A DNA stretch of 64,000 nucleotides from Mytilisepta virgata. Taxonomy: Eukaryota; Mollusca; Bivalvia; Mytilida; Mytilidae. A program made the position numbers and the translations under genes. Below, one piece after another: positions 24,160 to 36,094 of the stretch. The stretch is from the NCBI GenBank assembly GCA_028015205.1, contig CM051512.1, positions 19,065,139 to 19,129,138 on the forward strand. Direction: 5' to 3'. A model generated the notes under the pieces. It had not been told where the DNA came from, ran no database searches, and was given only the letters and a program-made list of their open reading frames with translations. Numbering within the stretch: the stretch's first letter is position 1; each line of letters starts with the position of its first letter.

Positions 24160-24297
24160 TATGCTGTTTACCGCACATTTTTGGCTATTTTTCTGCAGCC
24201 AGTTTTTATTGGTGGAGCGAGCGGGAGTACCCAGAGAGAACGACTGACCTTCGTTAGGAAAATCGGTAATTCTTGTCAATTAAGATCGGAGTCGAAC
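24160..24297 (-). mobile_element. tRNA-derived SINE (S1), partial
   Basis: In reverse orientation it holds AGCACATTTGGCTATTT-like and CAGTTTTTATTGGTGGAG sequence and the GAGTACCC core, ending near the GTTCGACTCCGATC boundary. Head and tail are missing. Confidence 0.75.
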
Positions 24298-24365
24298 CTT
24301 GCTCAACAAATAAAAATCAACCATATACTTAAATAGTAATACTGCCTTCGTGTCGATTGACTAAT

Positions 24366-24809
24366 CAAGGTTCCCACACGACCTGGAAAACGAGAAAAGA
24401 CCTGGAATTTCATTCTGAATTTTCCAGGCCTTGAAAAGTCCTTGAAATTCGGGAAAATTGCGAAAATCCTGGCAAAAATGGGATTTTACCGTATTTTCTT
24501 CTTTCTCTCATTAATCATTATTTCGATCCGCTTCGCATTGTTACTGTGTCCATGCAGAAATCATTATTTGATTGCCTTACTGTTGCTTTATAAAGTGTTA
24601 CACAAAAGGCAGTTTCGCATTGAATCCGGCTACGTCTCCTGTATGTAATCTTTACAGCGTTTTAAGTAACAGGTTTTGTTTTATGTTTAAAACCGATGAA
24701 ATGGTGGGACATTTGTTCACAAAAGAGACTTTGAAAATCATGAGAAAGCACTGGAAAACACCTTGAAAAGTCCTTGAATTTGAGATGATTTTTTTTTGTA
24801 GGAACCCTG
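24366..24809. mobile_element. hAT-like non-autonomous element
   Basis: Ends CAAGGTTCCCACA and its inverse TGTAGGAACCCTG. Inside, CCTTGAAAAGTCCTTGAA occurs near both ends. ACTAAT flanks both sides, a 6-7 bp duplication, shorter than the 8 bp usual for hAT. The open frames inside show no transposase signature. Confidence 0.65.
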
Positions 24810-25808
24810 ACTAATACAAAGAAATTTCAATCATCCAGAGTTGATACACTTAGTCTTTGGAGGCTGTAGCTTGTTGCATAATGAATTACTCAATTCTTTC
24901 AGTGCTATTAGTAAAATTCAATTTTAAGTTTCCTTTAGAGTAATTTGAATTCTTCAGATTGCAGATTAAAATTCTTTAATTTAGTTAAAGTTTAAGGCAT
25001 GATGACTTAAGGTGCAAAGAGGTTTATTTAATTTTGTTATTGTGCATAAGCTTTTAGATTTTAATGATTTATGTTTCCTATATATAAACCATTAAAAATG
25101 GTTGAATATAACACACAACAATCCATCAGTTAGGATTAAAGCAGAATAATGCAAAAACACAAATTATAGATTCATATATTTGGAAGAAGTAACCATGTTT
25201 TAAAAGATTAAGCTTTGTCATCTTTGCAAGTCTAAGGAGTAGTCCTGTGTTCCAATGCAGTTATGGGATCTGGCTGATTTGTTGGAATAAAGATTTTTTA
25301 TGTTAGATGAAACAGTCATAAAAGTTTTCCATTTGCTGCTTACGTGAATGTTAACATCAGATAACCAAGAGCTCATAAATATCAGGGTACCCAGAAACAT
25401 ACCTCTTCAAATAATATACCCAGTATAAAAATGTACTGGATTAGGAATGTTTTTTGAAGAAATCTTCACTAAGATTTGATGATGTTGATATTTAGCAAAA
25501 TATTCTGCTCAAACTGTTGTAAAGTCCGTCTTGCAACTTGAAGTCACCAGTACTTAGTGGAGTGCAGAATTTGTCTTCATGCATCAGCCCTCACTGTTTC
25601 TTTGATATTAGCAATAGCAAAATGGGTATTTCTTTGTTTGACATAGTCACAGCATATGGGAATTAAGGTAGTAACAATAACCAAAGTTTAAAGCAGTGAT
25701 GGATTATTTTGATATATACTTGTCAAATTGAAACAAACTTCGTGGTTTGTTTGCGGCATCCATGAAAATAAGTTAGGTACTTCGTGTTTTCGTAGTTTGC
25801 TGATAATT
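24810..25808. other. No recognised feature
   Basis: AT-rich intron. Also nothing seen in 20167-21140, 21365-21710, 23628-24159, 26961-27722, 27848-28222 and 28391-29189. Confidence 0.5.
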
Positions 25809-25821
25809 ACCAAGGTCATTT

Positions 25822-26088
25822 GGGGCCTCGGTGGCCGAGTGGTCTAGGTAGTTCGTCATGACTACTAATGATCACTAGCCTGTCAACGCTGTGGTTGTGA
25901 GTTCGAATCTCACCTGTGGCGGGGTGTGTTTGACTCCGATCTTAATTGACAAGGATTGCCAATTTTCATACCGAAGGTCGGTGGTTCTCTCTGGGTACTC
26001 CGGCTTCCTCCACCAATAAAAACTGGCCGCCGCGAAATGGCCAAATGTGCTGAAAACGGCGTAAAACCCCAACTAAACAAACAAACAA
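25822..26088 (+). mobile_element. tRNA-derived SINE (S1), young full-length copy
   Basis: The head GGGGCCTCGGTGGCCGAGTGG contains a tRNA-Leu/Ser-like A-box (TGGCCGAGTGG), and the B-box is GTTCGAATCTC. The conserved middle GGGTACTCCGGCTTCCTCC resembles a deeply conserved animal SINE core, and the tail is (AAAC)n. A perfect 12-bp duplication ACCAAGGTCATT flanks it (25809-25820 and 26089-26100). The tRNA part is a Pol III promoter, not a functional tRNA: the body runs on with no acceptor stem. Confidence 0.93.
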
Positions 26089-26316
26089 ACCAAGGTCATT
26101 GTAATTATGTTGTATGGATTATCGGAGACATTTGGAAGAATCATATGACCATTTATGGTCTGGTTATCTTTTCCTGCCTATCTTTCTTTCATATTATTGA
26201 ACCCAGTAATTGTAGTAAGAAGAATAATAGGTTCTTACACAAGTTCTAAGTGAAGACTGGAAAATCTTAAATGAGTACTTTTTAAAATTCCTGACTTTCC
26301 CGAGTTGAAGATTTTT

Positions 26317-26960
26317 ATACCCCCCGCAAACAAAGTTTGGGGGGGTATATAGGAATCACCTTGTCCGTCTGTCTGTCCGTCTGTCCATATATCTTGTAAG
26401 TGCAACTCCTCCTAGACCGCTCAATGGATTTCAACGAAACTTAACAGAAAGGAAGTAAATCATCCAAAGATGTGCATGAAGAAAAATCTTTGCTTTCCGA
26501 TATCACACAAGGGAGATAATTGGACTTCTATTTTTTTTGGCTTATACATTATATATGAATCTCGTAAGTGCAACTTCTCCTAGACCGCTCAATGGATTTC
26601 AACGAAACTTTACAGAAAGGAATTACATCATCCAAAGATGTGCATGAAGAAAAATCTTTGCTTTCCGATATTACACAAGGGAAATAATTGGACTTCTATT
26701 TTATAACTAATACTCTTAATTCTAGATCTGTATTGGTATATGTTTCAGGTTCAATTTGAAAAAAAAATAACAATTTTTGCCTTACCTATACTTCCCAAGT
26801 TACATCAGCCATTCGAAACATGAACAGATATATCATGTTTTGGAGTAGTAAAGGCAACCATGAGTATGCTTAAATTGATGCAAATATCTTATGAAACTTT
26901 ACCCTGGGCAAGGCAAAGCGGGGGTATCCTTTGTGAGCTTTGCTCACAGTACATCTAGTT
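26317..26960 (+). mobile_element. HINE-like element, ATACCCCCCGC family, copy 1
   Basis: The 5' palindrome ATACCCCCCGCAAAC-AAA-GTTTGGGGGGGTAT is followed by GTCCGTCTGTCTGTCC. Two units of about 170 bp start GTGCAACTCCTCCTAGACC and GTGCAACTTCTCCTAGACC. The 3' end GCGGGGGTAT (26918-26927) inverts the 5' terminus, then comes the hairpin TGTGAGC-TT-TGCTCACA and CATCTAGTT. Confidence 0.85.
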
Positions 26961-27722
26961 TAATTCTTCACTTTTGAATGAGTAAAAGTACCTATTTCTT
27001 CTGTAAATACTATTTTTTAGGTTTTCCTGTATCTAGGTAAATTTAATGAGCACAGTCGATGATGTTAAATAATTTTACACCTGATTGGTAAAAAAGTTAT
27101 GTGCATTTGTGAACGGCACGATTTAATTGGTCTAAAAGCAGTGGAAGATGAGGTCTCATGCAGTAGGAGGTGAGGTCACGTGAAACGATCTTCAACGGGT
27201 CATAAACATTTATGGCAGAACTTTGAATTTTTCCAAACTTTTATAATTAGGCCAATTGTAAGTTTCCCTAATCCTGTCACCAAGATATCCATTGAAAACT
27301 ATATGTTAAAGAAAATGCAGTTAATTCTATATAACTAGTTAAAGTGCATCACAGTACAAAATAACAGTGAAAAGAAAAATGAGAACACATAACAAGGGAG
27401 ACGTATATCAACAGTTGTATTCAATTTACAATTAAGTGCTATCCCAAAAACTGATGAGCAAGTCGATATTCCATCCGATTCTTATCTATTCAAATAGGGG
27501 ATCAACATTCATTTTCATCAGAAGTTATAAATCTTCAGGAATTATTCATTGAATCTATTCAGTAAACTTCTTAGGTCAAACATAAATCAATGAACTAGAT
27601 GAAACGTTATTGTGATTGAGAACACAAAGTGCAGACATCAAGCAAATAACTTAAACATACAAGTGACATATATAGGTATACCGGTACATAAACTTAGCAG
27701 AAGAATACATTAATTACATTGT

Positions 27723-27847
27723 TGCCAATTTTCCTACTGAAGGTCGTGGTTCTCTCTGGGTACTCCGGCTTCCTCCACCAATAAAAACTGGCCGCCGCGA
27801 AATAACCAAATGTGCTGAAAACGGCGTAAAAACCCAACTAAACAAAC
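27723..27847 (+). mobile_element. tRNA-derived SINE (S1), 5'-truncated
   Basis: Starts in TTGCCAATTTTCCTACTGAA, keeps the GGGTACTCCGGCTTCCTCC core, and ends AACTAAACAAAC. No head. Confidence 0.85.
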
Positions 27848-28222
27848 ATAGTGGAGCATTGGATACATTAACAAATGATCGATTCAAAATCAAAATATAT
27901 ATACATATATTAAGCCCTTTTGGGTCTTTTTCCTGACAATATCATTGGTAAGATTGATTTTTTGGCCATGATTAATCAGTATTAAATTACAATAAATCAT
28001 TGGAACAACAGTAAAATTACAACTTTTTGATGCAATTTCAAATGTTGTATTGTTTACATACTTTCCCTTATATGAGGCCTTTTCCCAGGACATATGGTGT
28101 GGGATTTTGATCATTTTTTGAGACCATGCAGCAAACTAGGATATTGCAGTATTTTCCCATGCTCATTTCTATGGAATTTGTCTTATTGATGCATACTCAT
28201 ATTCAGAATAAAGTTTGCTTTT

Positions 28223-28390
28223 GACAAGTCTATCAAACTTTTACACATTTAAGTAACTTTATGTGACAAATAAGTCCTCAGCTATGTATTCCCTGATAAA
28301 AAATTTGACAAGTCTATCCAACTTTTACACATTTAAGTAACTATATGTGACAAATAAGTCCTCAGCTATGAATTCCCTGATAAAAAATTT
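28223..28390 (+). repeat. 84-bp direct duplication
   Basis: Two nearly identical 84-bp units in tandem, beginning GACAAGTCTATC at 28223 and 28307 and ending CTGATAAAAAATTT. Few differences, so recent. Confidence 0.9.
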
Positions 28391-29207
28391 ACGAGTTTTT
28401 ATTAAATTTGCAAAGCCATATTGATATAAGACCTGGGAGTGTGGCTAAATTCCAACACTGAGAAAGTATCCGCTGTCAGTTCAAATTTTCACAGAGCATG
28501 CTTGGTGAAAATTAGCTTTGTTTACACTCGTGTTTTTCACGGTACACGTAAAATTAGCAATCAACCCCGGTAAAATTTTAAATCAATATAAATTTGAGAT
28601 TTAAAGTGACATTGTTTAACCAAACAACAAATTTTATATAATGAGTTATTGCAAAATTTTCAAAAATTGGTTGAATTTGAAATAGTGTATTGAAGCTTGT
28701 GACCTAACTAAACTCATGTTTCATTTTTCTCCTAAGGCATTTTATTTGTGTACACTATTGTCATACACAATATGCTAATGCACAATAAGGATTTAGTCTG
28801 TTTGTTGAAATGGTGCACAGGGGAGTGCAGGAATATTCTGTCGTTTCCAAATGCCTCCATCTAGTTACATAGTCTTTGTCCTGTTCTTTGTTTTGCATTA
28901 ATAAAAACATAATTTCTATATTGACACTGTAATATTGTAGAAGTGTTACAATACTTAGGTTTATTTGTCTGTATTTTATGAGTTGTTGATGTCTGATAAC
29001 TATTGTATTATGGATGTATATATGATCCCATCACGACTTTGTACCTTGTGTTTCATGTTCCAAGAATAACGCAACGTATAAATATTTTATGCTTTTAATA
29101 CAGAATGTAATTCCAGTATTGCTGGGATTGCTTACATAAGTTAGAGTTTAATTTAAAAGTGCAGATACGTTACTTAGAAAGGTGAATAATTATACCCCAC
29201 GCAACGA

Positions 29208-29243
<36 letters not shown>

Positions 29244-29649
29244 CGTCTGTCCGTCAGTCCGTCCGTCCGTCAGTCCGTCCGTCCGTCAGTCCGTCCGTCA
29301 GTCCTGTTCTTGTCACTGCAACTCCTCTGTAACCGCTTGACGGATTGCTTTCATATTTAGTAGGATTGTTGGTTATGATGTGTATATGTGCATACTATAC
29401 CACCATATTGATTGGATAATTTTTGTGGGAGTTGTGGGACTTAGACTATTTTCAGTTAAAATACCAAAGTATCATCTTGTCACTGCAACTCCTCTAAAAC
29501 CGCTTAATGGATTGCTTTCATATTTGGTAGGATTGTTGGTCATGATGTGTAGATGTGCATACTTTACTGCCTTATTGATCCGATTAATTTTATTTCAGTT
29601 ATTGGACTTAGACTATTTTCAGCTAAAAAAGCAAGTATCATCTTGTTTA

Positions 29650-30968
29650 CTTTAATGTACTACTGCAACAGTTTGTCATCGCAACTCCTCTCAAACCACA
29701 CTACAGAATTTCATGAAACCTTTTCAGATAATGAGGACATACTACGTAGATGTGCATATCGACAGGAAATTGCGATTCAATTTTTTTTCTAGGAGTTACG
29801 CCCCTTTGAACTTATTTACTTTAATGTACTATTGCAACAGTTTGTCATCGCAACTCCTCTCAAACCACACAACAGAATTTCATGAAACCTTTTCAGATAA
29901 TAAGGACATACTACGTAGATGTGCATATCGACAGGAAATTGCAATTCAATTTTTTTTCTAGGAGTTACGTCCCTTTGAACTTATTTACTTTAATGTCCTA
30001 CTGCAACAGTTTGTCATCGCTACTCCTCTCAAACCATACAACAGAATTTCATGAAACCTTTTCAGATAATAAGGACATACTACGTAGATGTGCATATCGA
30101 CAGGAAATTGCGATTCAATTTTTTTTCTAGGAGTTACGCCCCTTTGAACTTATTTACTTTAATGTACTACTGCAACAGTTTGTCATCGCAACTCTTCTCA
30201 AACCACACAACAGAATTTCATGAAACCTTTTCAGATAATAAGGACATACTACGTAGATGTGCATATCGACAGGAAATTGCGATTCAATTTTTTTTCTAGG
30301 AGTTACGTCCCTTTGAACTTATTTACTTTAATGTCCTACTGCAACAGTTTGTCATCGCTACTCCTCTCAAACCACACAACAGAATTTCATGAAACCTTTT
30401 CAGATAATAAGGACATACTACGTAGATGTGCATATCGACAGGAAATTGCAATTCAATTTTTTTTCTAGGAGTTACGCCCCTTTGAACTTATTTACTTTAA
30501 TGTACTACTGCAACAGTTTGTCATCGCAACTCCTCTCAAACCACACAACAGAATTTCATGAAACCTTTTCAGATAATAAGGACATACTACGTAGATGTGC
30601 ATATCGACAGGAAATTGCGATTCAATTTTTTTTCTAGGAGTTACGCCCCTTTGAACTTATTTACTTTAATGTCCTACTGCAACAGTTTGTCATCGCTACT
30701 CCTCTCAAACCACACAACAGAATTTCATGAAACCTTTTCAGATAATAAGGACATACTACGTAGATGTGCATATCGACAGGAAATTGCGATTCAATTTTTT
30801 TTCTAGGAGTTACGCCCCTTTGAACTTATTTACTTTAATGTACTACTGCAACAGTTTGTCATCGCAACTCCTCTCAAACCATACAACAGAATTTCATGAA
30901 ACCTTTTCAGATACTAAGGACATACTACATAGATGTGCATATCGACAGGAAATTGCGATTCAATTTTT
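29650..30968 (+). repeat. 169-bp tandem array with alternating A/B monomers
   Basis: ATTTCATGAAACC recurs every 169 bp (29708, 29877, 30046, 30215, 30384, 30553, 30722, 30891). From 29825 two monomer types alternate: A with TGTACTA and ATCGCAACTC, B with TGTCCTA and ATCGCTACTC, giving a 338-bp higher-order unit. The open frames of about 82 codons that start in each unit are readings of the array: 169 is not a multiple of 3, so each unit is read in a shifted frame. Confidence 0.93.
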
Positions 30969-32320
30969 ATACGACCGCAAAATTTTTGCGGTCGTATATT
31001 GGTATGACGTTGGCGTCGTCGTCGTCGTCGTCGTCGTCCGTCGTCCGTCGGAGTCTGTAGACATTTGGTTTTCGCACTATAAATGTAGTATAAGTTAATA
31101 GAAATCTACGAAATTTAAACACAAGGTTTATGACCACAAAAGGAAGGTTGGGATTGTTTTTGGGAGTTTTGGTCCCAAAAGTTTAAGAATTAGGGGCCAA
31201 AAAAGGGTCCAATAAGCATTTTTCTTGGTTTTCGCACAATAAGTCTAGTATAAATAAATAGAAATCTATGAAATTTTAACACAAGGTTTATGATCATTTT
31301 TTGGAGTTTTGATCCCAACAGTTTAGGAATTAGGGGCTAAAAAAGGGCCCAAATAAGCATTTTTCTTGGTTTTTGCACAATAACTGTAGTATAAATAAAT
31401 AGAAATCTATGATATTAGCTTGGTGGGCGAAGGAAGGTAATCCAAACACATTCCAAACACATTTAAAGTAAAATATTGTGTATGATTCAATTATGTATAA
31501 AGAAATGTTGATTGTTTTATTGTTTATCTTATCTAAACTGCTTTTAAATTATGTATATTTAAAATTTGCGATCCATGACTATGATGTCATTTTCTATTTT
31601 AATATGTTATGGTGTATTTAAATAGGCTGTTATGGTTGCAAAGTATAAAGAAATGGGGGGGGGGGGGGGGGTTGAAAACAAAATTTGGGGGGGGGGGAAA
31701 TGAGAAATTGGGGAGGGGGTAATTTTTTCTCATTTCATATTTCATAAATTAAAAATAAAATTTCAAATTTTTTTTAGCAAAAAAAAGGGGGGGGGGGGGG
31801 TTACAATAAATTTTATTTTTTTTTTTTTTTTTGGGAGGGGGGGTCAATGTGCAACTTCATAGTGTATTGCACAAAAGCTAAAAAAAGGGGTAAATTATTA
31901 TTTTTTTTTGGGGGGGGGGGGCAATTCTCCACAGCATATGACCAATTTTAAGTTCTTTGATTTCAGTTATTCTGTGTCAGAAACCTATTATGTGTCAAAT
32001 ATTTGAAGAAATTTTCAATTACACAGTATTGCGCAATAGCAAGAAATTGATATGTGTGCCCAATTTTAAATTTTAAATTGGTTATTTCTGATTTATATAT
32101 AAAAACAAATAATACTGATATGGTTTGAATAGGTAAATTAAAAATTTTTAAGTTCTTAGACAACATTCATTCTGTGTCAGAAACCTATGCTGTGTCAAAT
32201 ATTTATTCACAATCCAAATTCAGTATTGTATCAAGCTTGAATGTTGTGTTCATAATTGCCCCAACTATTCAGGGTTCGACATCTGCGGTCGTATCTAGCT
32301 GCGCCCAGCGGAGCATTTTA
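30969..32320 (+). mobile_element. HINE-like element, ATACGACCGC family, copy D2 (nested)
   Basis: Same 5' palindrome, (GTC)n stretch, internal units and 3' end as 8539-9873. It sits in the T8 tract of a 169-bp monomer: left flank GATTCAATTTTT, right flank TTTTTCCAGGAGTTACG, with no duplication. It lacks the SINE of copy D1. It has longer G runs (31655-31920) and a duplicated segment with GTGTCAAATATTTGAAGAAA. Confidence 0.85.
31655..31921 (+). repeat. Cluster of poly-G tracts
   Basis: Six or more G runs of 5 to 17 bases within 270 bp, mostly separated by short A/T-rich spacers. They lie on the strand that would be in the pre-mRNA. Assembly length of each run is unreliable. Confidence 0.8.
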
Positions 32321-32545
32321 TTTTTCCAGGAGTTACGCCCCTTTGAACTTAATTGCCTCACTATACTATTACTGTTGACTCCTCTTGCTTGGAATTTAAA
32401 TTTCCCAACATGCTGCCATTCAAATTAGGATAAATATGTGAAGGTAAGCATTTGATTGTGTTCATTTTACTTGTTAAGTGAGATTTTGTTTCTCCAGTGA
32501 CAATATGAAGACGTGGGGTATGTGAGCGTGCTCACAAAGGTTCTT

Positions 32546-34424
32546 TAATTTTCCATTGAAAGTAGTTAACTTGCAAAAAGGGTTTTGAAGATGAGGAATG
32601 TATTTGTTTTTAAGAAAAAATCTGCATTGTTTTCTAAAGTACATTTCTAAATAGGAAAATTATAGTAACATGAGTAAGATTACTTTTGTTTTATAATAAT
32701 TACATCTGAGTTGCATGTCATTGAATCTAGGAAATACAATTGGCTGAAAAGAGTCACATGGTTCAGCATGAAAGACATCAGGTACGTTTCCATGACAACT
32801 CTTATGGTGTTACAATGTGGCGTAGGAATTTCAAAAGAAAATCAAAATAAAATCATAATAATTTTAATACATGAAAATCATAATGTACAATTGCTTTCAT
32901 AAGTAATTTTAAGAATTGAATGCTTTTGTAAAATGGTATCATAGCATTTTAAAAGCTTTTAAAGCTTTACCATAATATTGACCAATGTTCACATTTTTAG
33001 AATGAATCGCTCAATGCTTAAATGAAACTACAAAAAGGAGCATTTATTTGGTAAATACAGAATTTCCTGTTCATGCAATATTCAAGGATGTTTGTTCTGT
33101 CTGAGGTAAAACGTCAGTAAAGAATATTAAACTGTGAACTTAATTTAACATACATGTAGTCTGTGCACTAGACCATAGGACTACTTGGTATGTCTTTTAC
33201 TAGACTTTTACTTTTACTAATTGAAACTTACTAGAAATAAACAATGAGAGATGGTTGAAAAGTGAAATTTACTACTACATGTACTATACTGTGTTGGCTG
33301 ATGATATGTTATTTTTACTAGTCCGTACTATATATTTTGGCTTTGGGCTGGTGGCAGACTCTTAACACTACTGGCTTTTCCTTGGTGTTTGAATAGAAAA
33401 TTTAATTAAGATGTGAAAAACATGTATTTTTTTATGGAATGTACAGTAATTGTGTTTGGTGCCTGATAATGCATTCTCTCTCTTTTTGTTTTCTTCTTTC
33501 TATAGTGATTGATTATTTTAGCCCAATCATCCCCCCCCCCCCAAAAAAAAAATAAAAATAAAAAAATAAAAATGTAAATTCATAAATTGCCAGAACTCAA
33601 TCAAACCATAACACATTATATTAAATTTAGACCTGCATGTATAATATACCGTGATGAAATTTCAGTAGCTTATAATACATCCAGGAGGCTGATAAAAAAA
33701 ATTAAGTTTTATGGTGCTTTGAATAAATGAAGTTCTATGGAATGGAAATTTCTGTTAAGGGATTGTGTTTTATCTTAATGTTTTGATGCTGGGCGATCCA
33801 TGTCCCTAGTGTGATTAGTGCAAAGTGATTTCAAAATAGAATGTAGACCAAATAATGGTTTTTCATTTATGATAAAGTCTAATTTTTCATTACACATGTG
33901 CCACCCTTTCTTTAACTCGTACATTAACATTCAAGGTACAGTTTGACAACACGTGTGTGATTTTGTTCTTTTTTATCCCCCTTTAATTGTGACCCACATT
34001 GGTATCTAAGATAATTTTTGATGGCTGCATGTGATTGTACACTTTATATATTATCTACATGTAACAGAACAGGATTTCTCAGAGAACATTAAGCTCGTTC
34101 TTAAACTGCAGACATGTAACTACTTATCTGTATAGAACACAGCTTGAATCATACCATATAAATGAAAACAATGGTTTATTGTACTGTTTATATCAGGAGA
34201 ATCAATACTCTTTAATCTATAGAAAAAATAACTGATGTTGTGCAAAAATACTGATTATGTTCTATACTGGTAGGGAACAGAAAAATACCAGACCATGACT
34301 TTTAATCTCTTGTCCTGTTTACAATATCCTTGTAATGTATAACTTTCATACAAGGCTACATCAAGTTAATTTGTAGATTAAAATGCTACATAGGATAATT
34401 TTTTTTCTTCAAATAATCATTTTT
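32546..34424. other. No recognised feature
   Basis: AT-rich intron with a C run followed by an A-rich run near 33530. No exon or element ends seen. The same holds for 34861-35756 and 36586-37914. Confidence 0.5.
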
Positions 34425-34510
34425 ATACCCCTGTAAAGAAGGTTTGGGAAGGGTATGTAGATCTTTGGTTTTCTGACCAATTGGCCCAGGTCCTTTATCC
34501 AGTCTCCATG
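34425..34510 (+). mobile_element. Solo 5' end of an ATACCCC-type HINE
   Basis: A T run then ATACCCCTGTAAAG and GGTTTGGGAAGGGTAT reproduce the 5' palindrome of the ATACCCC families, with decay. No array or 3' end follows. Confidence 0.4.
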
Positions 34511-34535
34511 TAACATCATACATATGTACATTAAA

Positions 34536-34860
34536 TGTTAGAAAAATTCAAAATATCACACAAAAAATCCAGAGGATGCCAATTTGTGACAACTGTAACT
34601 TGAAGAACAAATACTACAAAAGTAAACAAAATAATGGATAACGGGAAAGGTCAATAATTACCAATCAATCAACATCACCCAACAGACAGAACCTGGGACA
34701 AAAAGAGCACAAAACACAAAACTAAACAAAACCGAGAGTCAGGATAAGAATAAAAAGCACAGAAATCCAAAGAAGTTTAGAACAGGACAGCACAAAAATT
34801 AAAACATGAACTCGAACAAAACCAGGAGTGACATCTGGTGCCTCAGAAGGGTAAGAAATT
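34536..34860 (+). repeat. Dispersed repeat R4, copy 1
   Basis: A-rich sequence with AAACCGAGAGTCAGGATAAG, AACAGGACAGCACAAAAATT and ACCAGGAGTGACATCTGGTG, ending CAGAAGGGTAAG. The end resembles 52330-52400 (ACCGGGGGTAGACTCAGGTG, then GTAAGAGTAAG). I know this as a common mussel repeat of unclear class. Confidence 0.5.
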
Positions 34861-35756
34861 ATTATGATGGAATGACTATATATAAGTACAAGAGATGACC
34901 AGTTCTTTGTTTACATTTTGGTGTATTATAAACAATTCGAATAATACAAGAAATAATAAAAAATATTTAATAATAAATGTTACGTTTCCAGAAATCAACA
35001 TATTTGCTTGAAGTGGCCTTATAATGGCTGACTTCTAAAGATACTGTTGACCGATTTTGATAATTCACTTTCTCTGCCTTCTGTTGTTTGTACTAAGTCT
35101 GTTGTAAACCTGTTCTGATATTTATGGTTCTGTTTTGTACCGTTCTGTTTGAAGTATTAGTTCTTTAGGCTTTATATGATAAGAGATATTTTTATCGTCT
35201 CCTGTTACAGGTTAAATTGATGTTATACCTGGGAGGAAGGAATTCGATTGAAATAATGCTGCTGTTTACATTTATAATTGGTACAGTCTTTATTAATGGT
35301 CTTTGATGTTAAAGCATAAAATCCAGACATTTATAATATAAATCATGCTAATGATGATAAATGCAAAATTTTTGTTTTATTTGCATGTTTGAAGGAAAAG
35401 TTGGTCAGTAGCCTCCCATGGCTTTTTATTGACAATACAATCTTTGATTAAGATATTTGTATCTGATGGGTGCTTTAAATTTCATGTAGTTAGGTAAGAG
35501 ATCCCTTTCTGGTTTCCTTTTTTATTTTTTGAACTAGATTTTCAACTGAAAAAAAATCCATCTATTGGTTTGGAGGAATACTGAGGTGGTTCAAAAAGGT
35601 AATGAGGGGAAGTCCAGTTTGCTGGATCTACAATTTGATTGGTGCTGATAAGTTAATTGTAGGCAATAAAGTTGATTTTATTAACCAGATTTTAATATGG
35701 AAAATATTGTTAATTTTCCAGTTGAAAAATCTGGTTGTAAGTTTGGCTTAGTCTGC

Positions 35757-36094
35757 ATTGTCCCAGCCATCTTATACATGTAACAGAGGGGTGCAGTACC
35801 TTGCCCCTTTTCCATTGTACCGCTCTACCCATTCAGTGCTCTCCCCTGACCTATGCAAAATAGAGTACCTGGTACAACACTTTTTAAATACACATAAACA
35901 ATACTGAAATAACTGAAATGAATAAAAGAGTACAAAGAAACGATTATACTCCTAAACGTGTATAGATCAGTAAGTAATTGATAATTCTTAAAAGTTGACG
36001 TGACCTTGTTTGCCGTTATCAGATTTGAAAACCCGCCAAAGTAATCCTTATCCTCAACATGCCATTCTGCCCTTAAATCCTAGCTGGAATACTG
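35757..36094. mobile_element. hAT-like MITE (R3), copy 1
   Basis: Right end TCCTAGCTGGAATACTG, the inverse of CAGTATTCCAGCTAGGA. The left end is decayed. It shares GAGGGGTGCAG, AATAAACAATACTGAA and CTTGTTTGCC landmarks with 47582-47916 in the same orientation. Confidence 0.65.

Larger units (their letters stand above)
29190..32545 (+). mobile_element. HINE-like element, ATACCCCACGC family, 169-bp array, with nested HINE
   Basis: The 5' palindrome ATACCCCACGCAAC-GAA-GTTGCGGAGGGTAT is followed by (CCGT)n. Two units near 29313 and 29484 lead into eight units of 169 bp (29650-30968). The last unit is broken by the HINE at 30969-32320. The host resumes with CCAGGAGTTACGCCCCTTTG and ends CGTGGGGTAT (32512-32521, inverse of the 5' end), hairpin GTGAGC-GT-GCTCAC, and a T run. 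Confidence 0.85.

Noticed and set aside
25829..25915. tRNA gene at the SINE heads (TGGCCGAGTGG ... GTTCGAATCTC)
   Set aside because: The boxes are tRNA-Leu/Ser-like but the sequence continues into a SINE body with an AAAC tail and no closing acceptor stem.
25875..26072. Open frames such as those at 25875-26072, 40507-40689, 43039-43410 and 57249-57437 with similar peptides
   Set aside because: All are readings of the S1 SINE body on either strand, so the shared peptide reflects the repeat and not a protein family.
29713..31098. Series of overlapping open frames of 82-123 codons, each starting MKPFQI
   Set aside because: They are the 169-bp tandem repeat read in successive frames. 169 is not a multiple of three, each frame ends at the same TAG in the next unit, and the last runs into a (GTC)n microsatellite.
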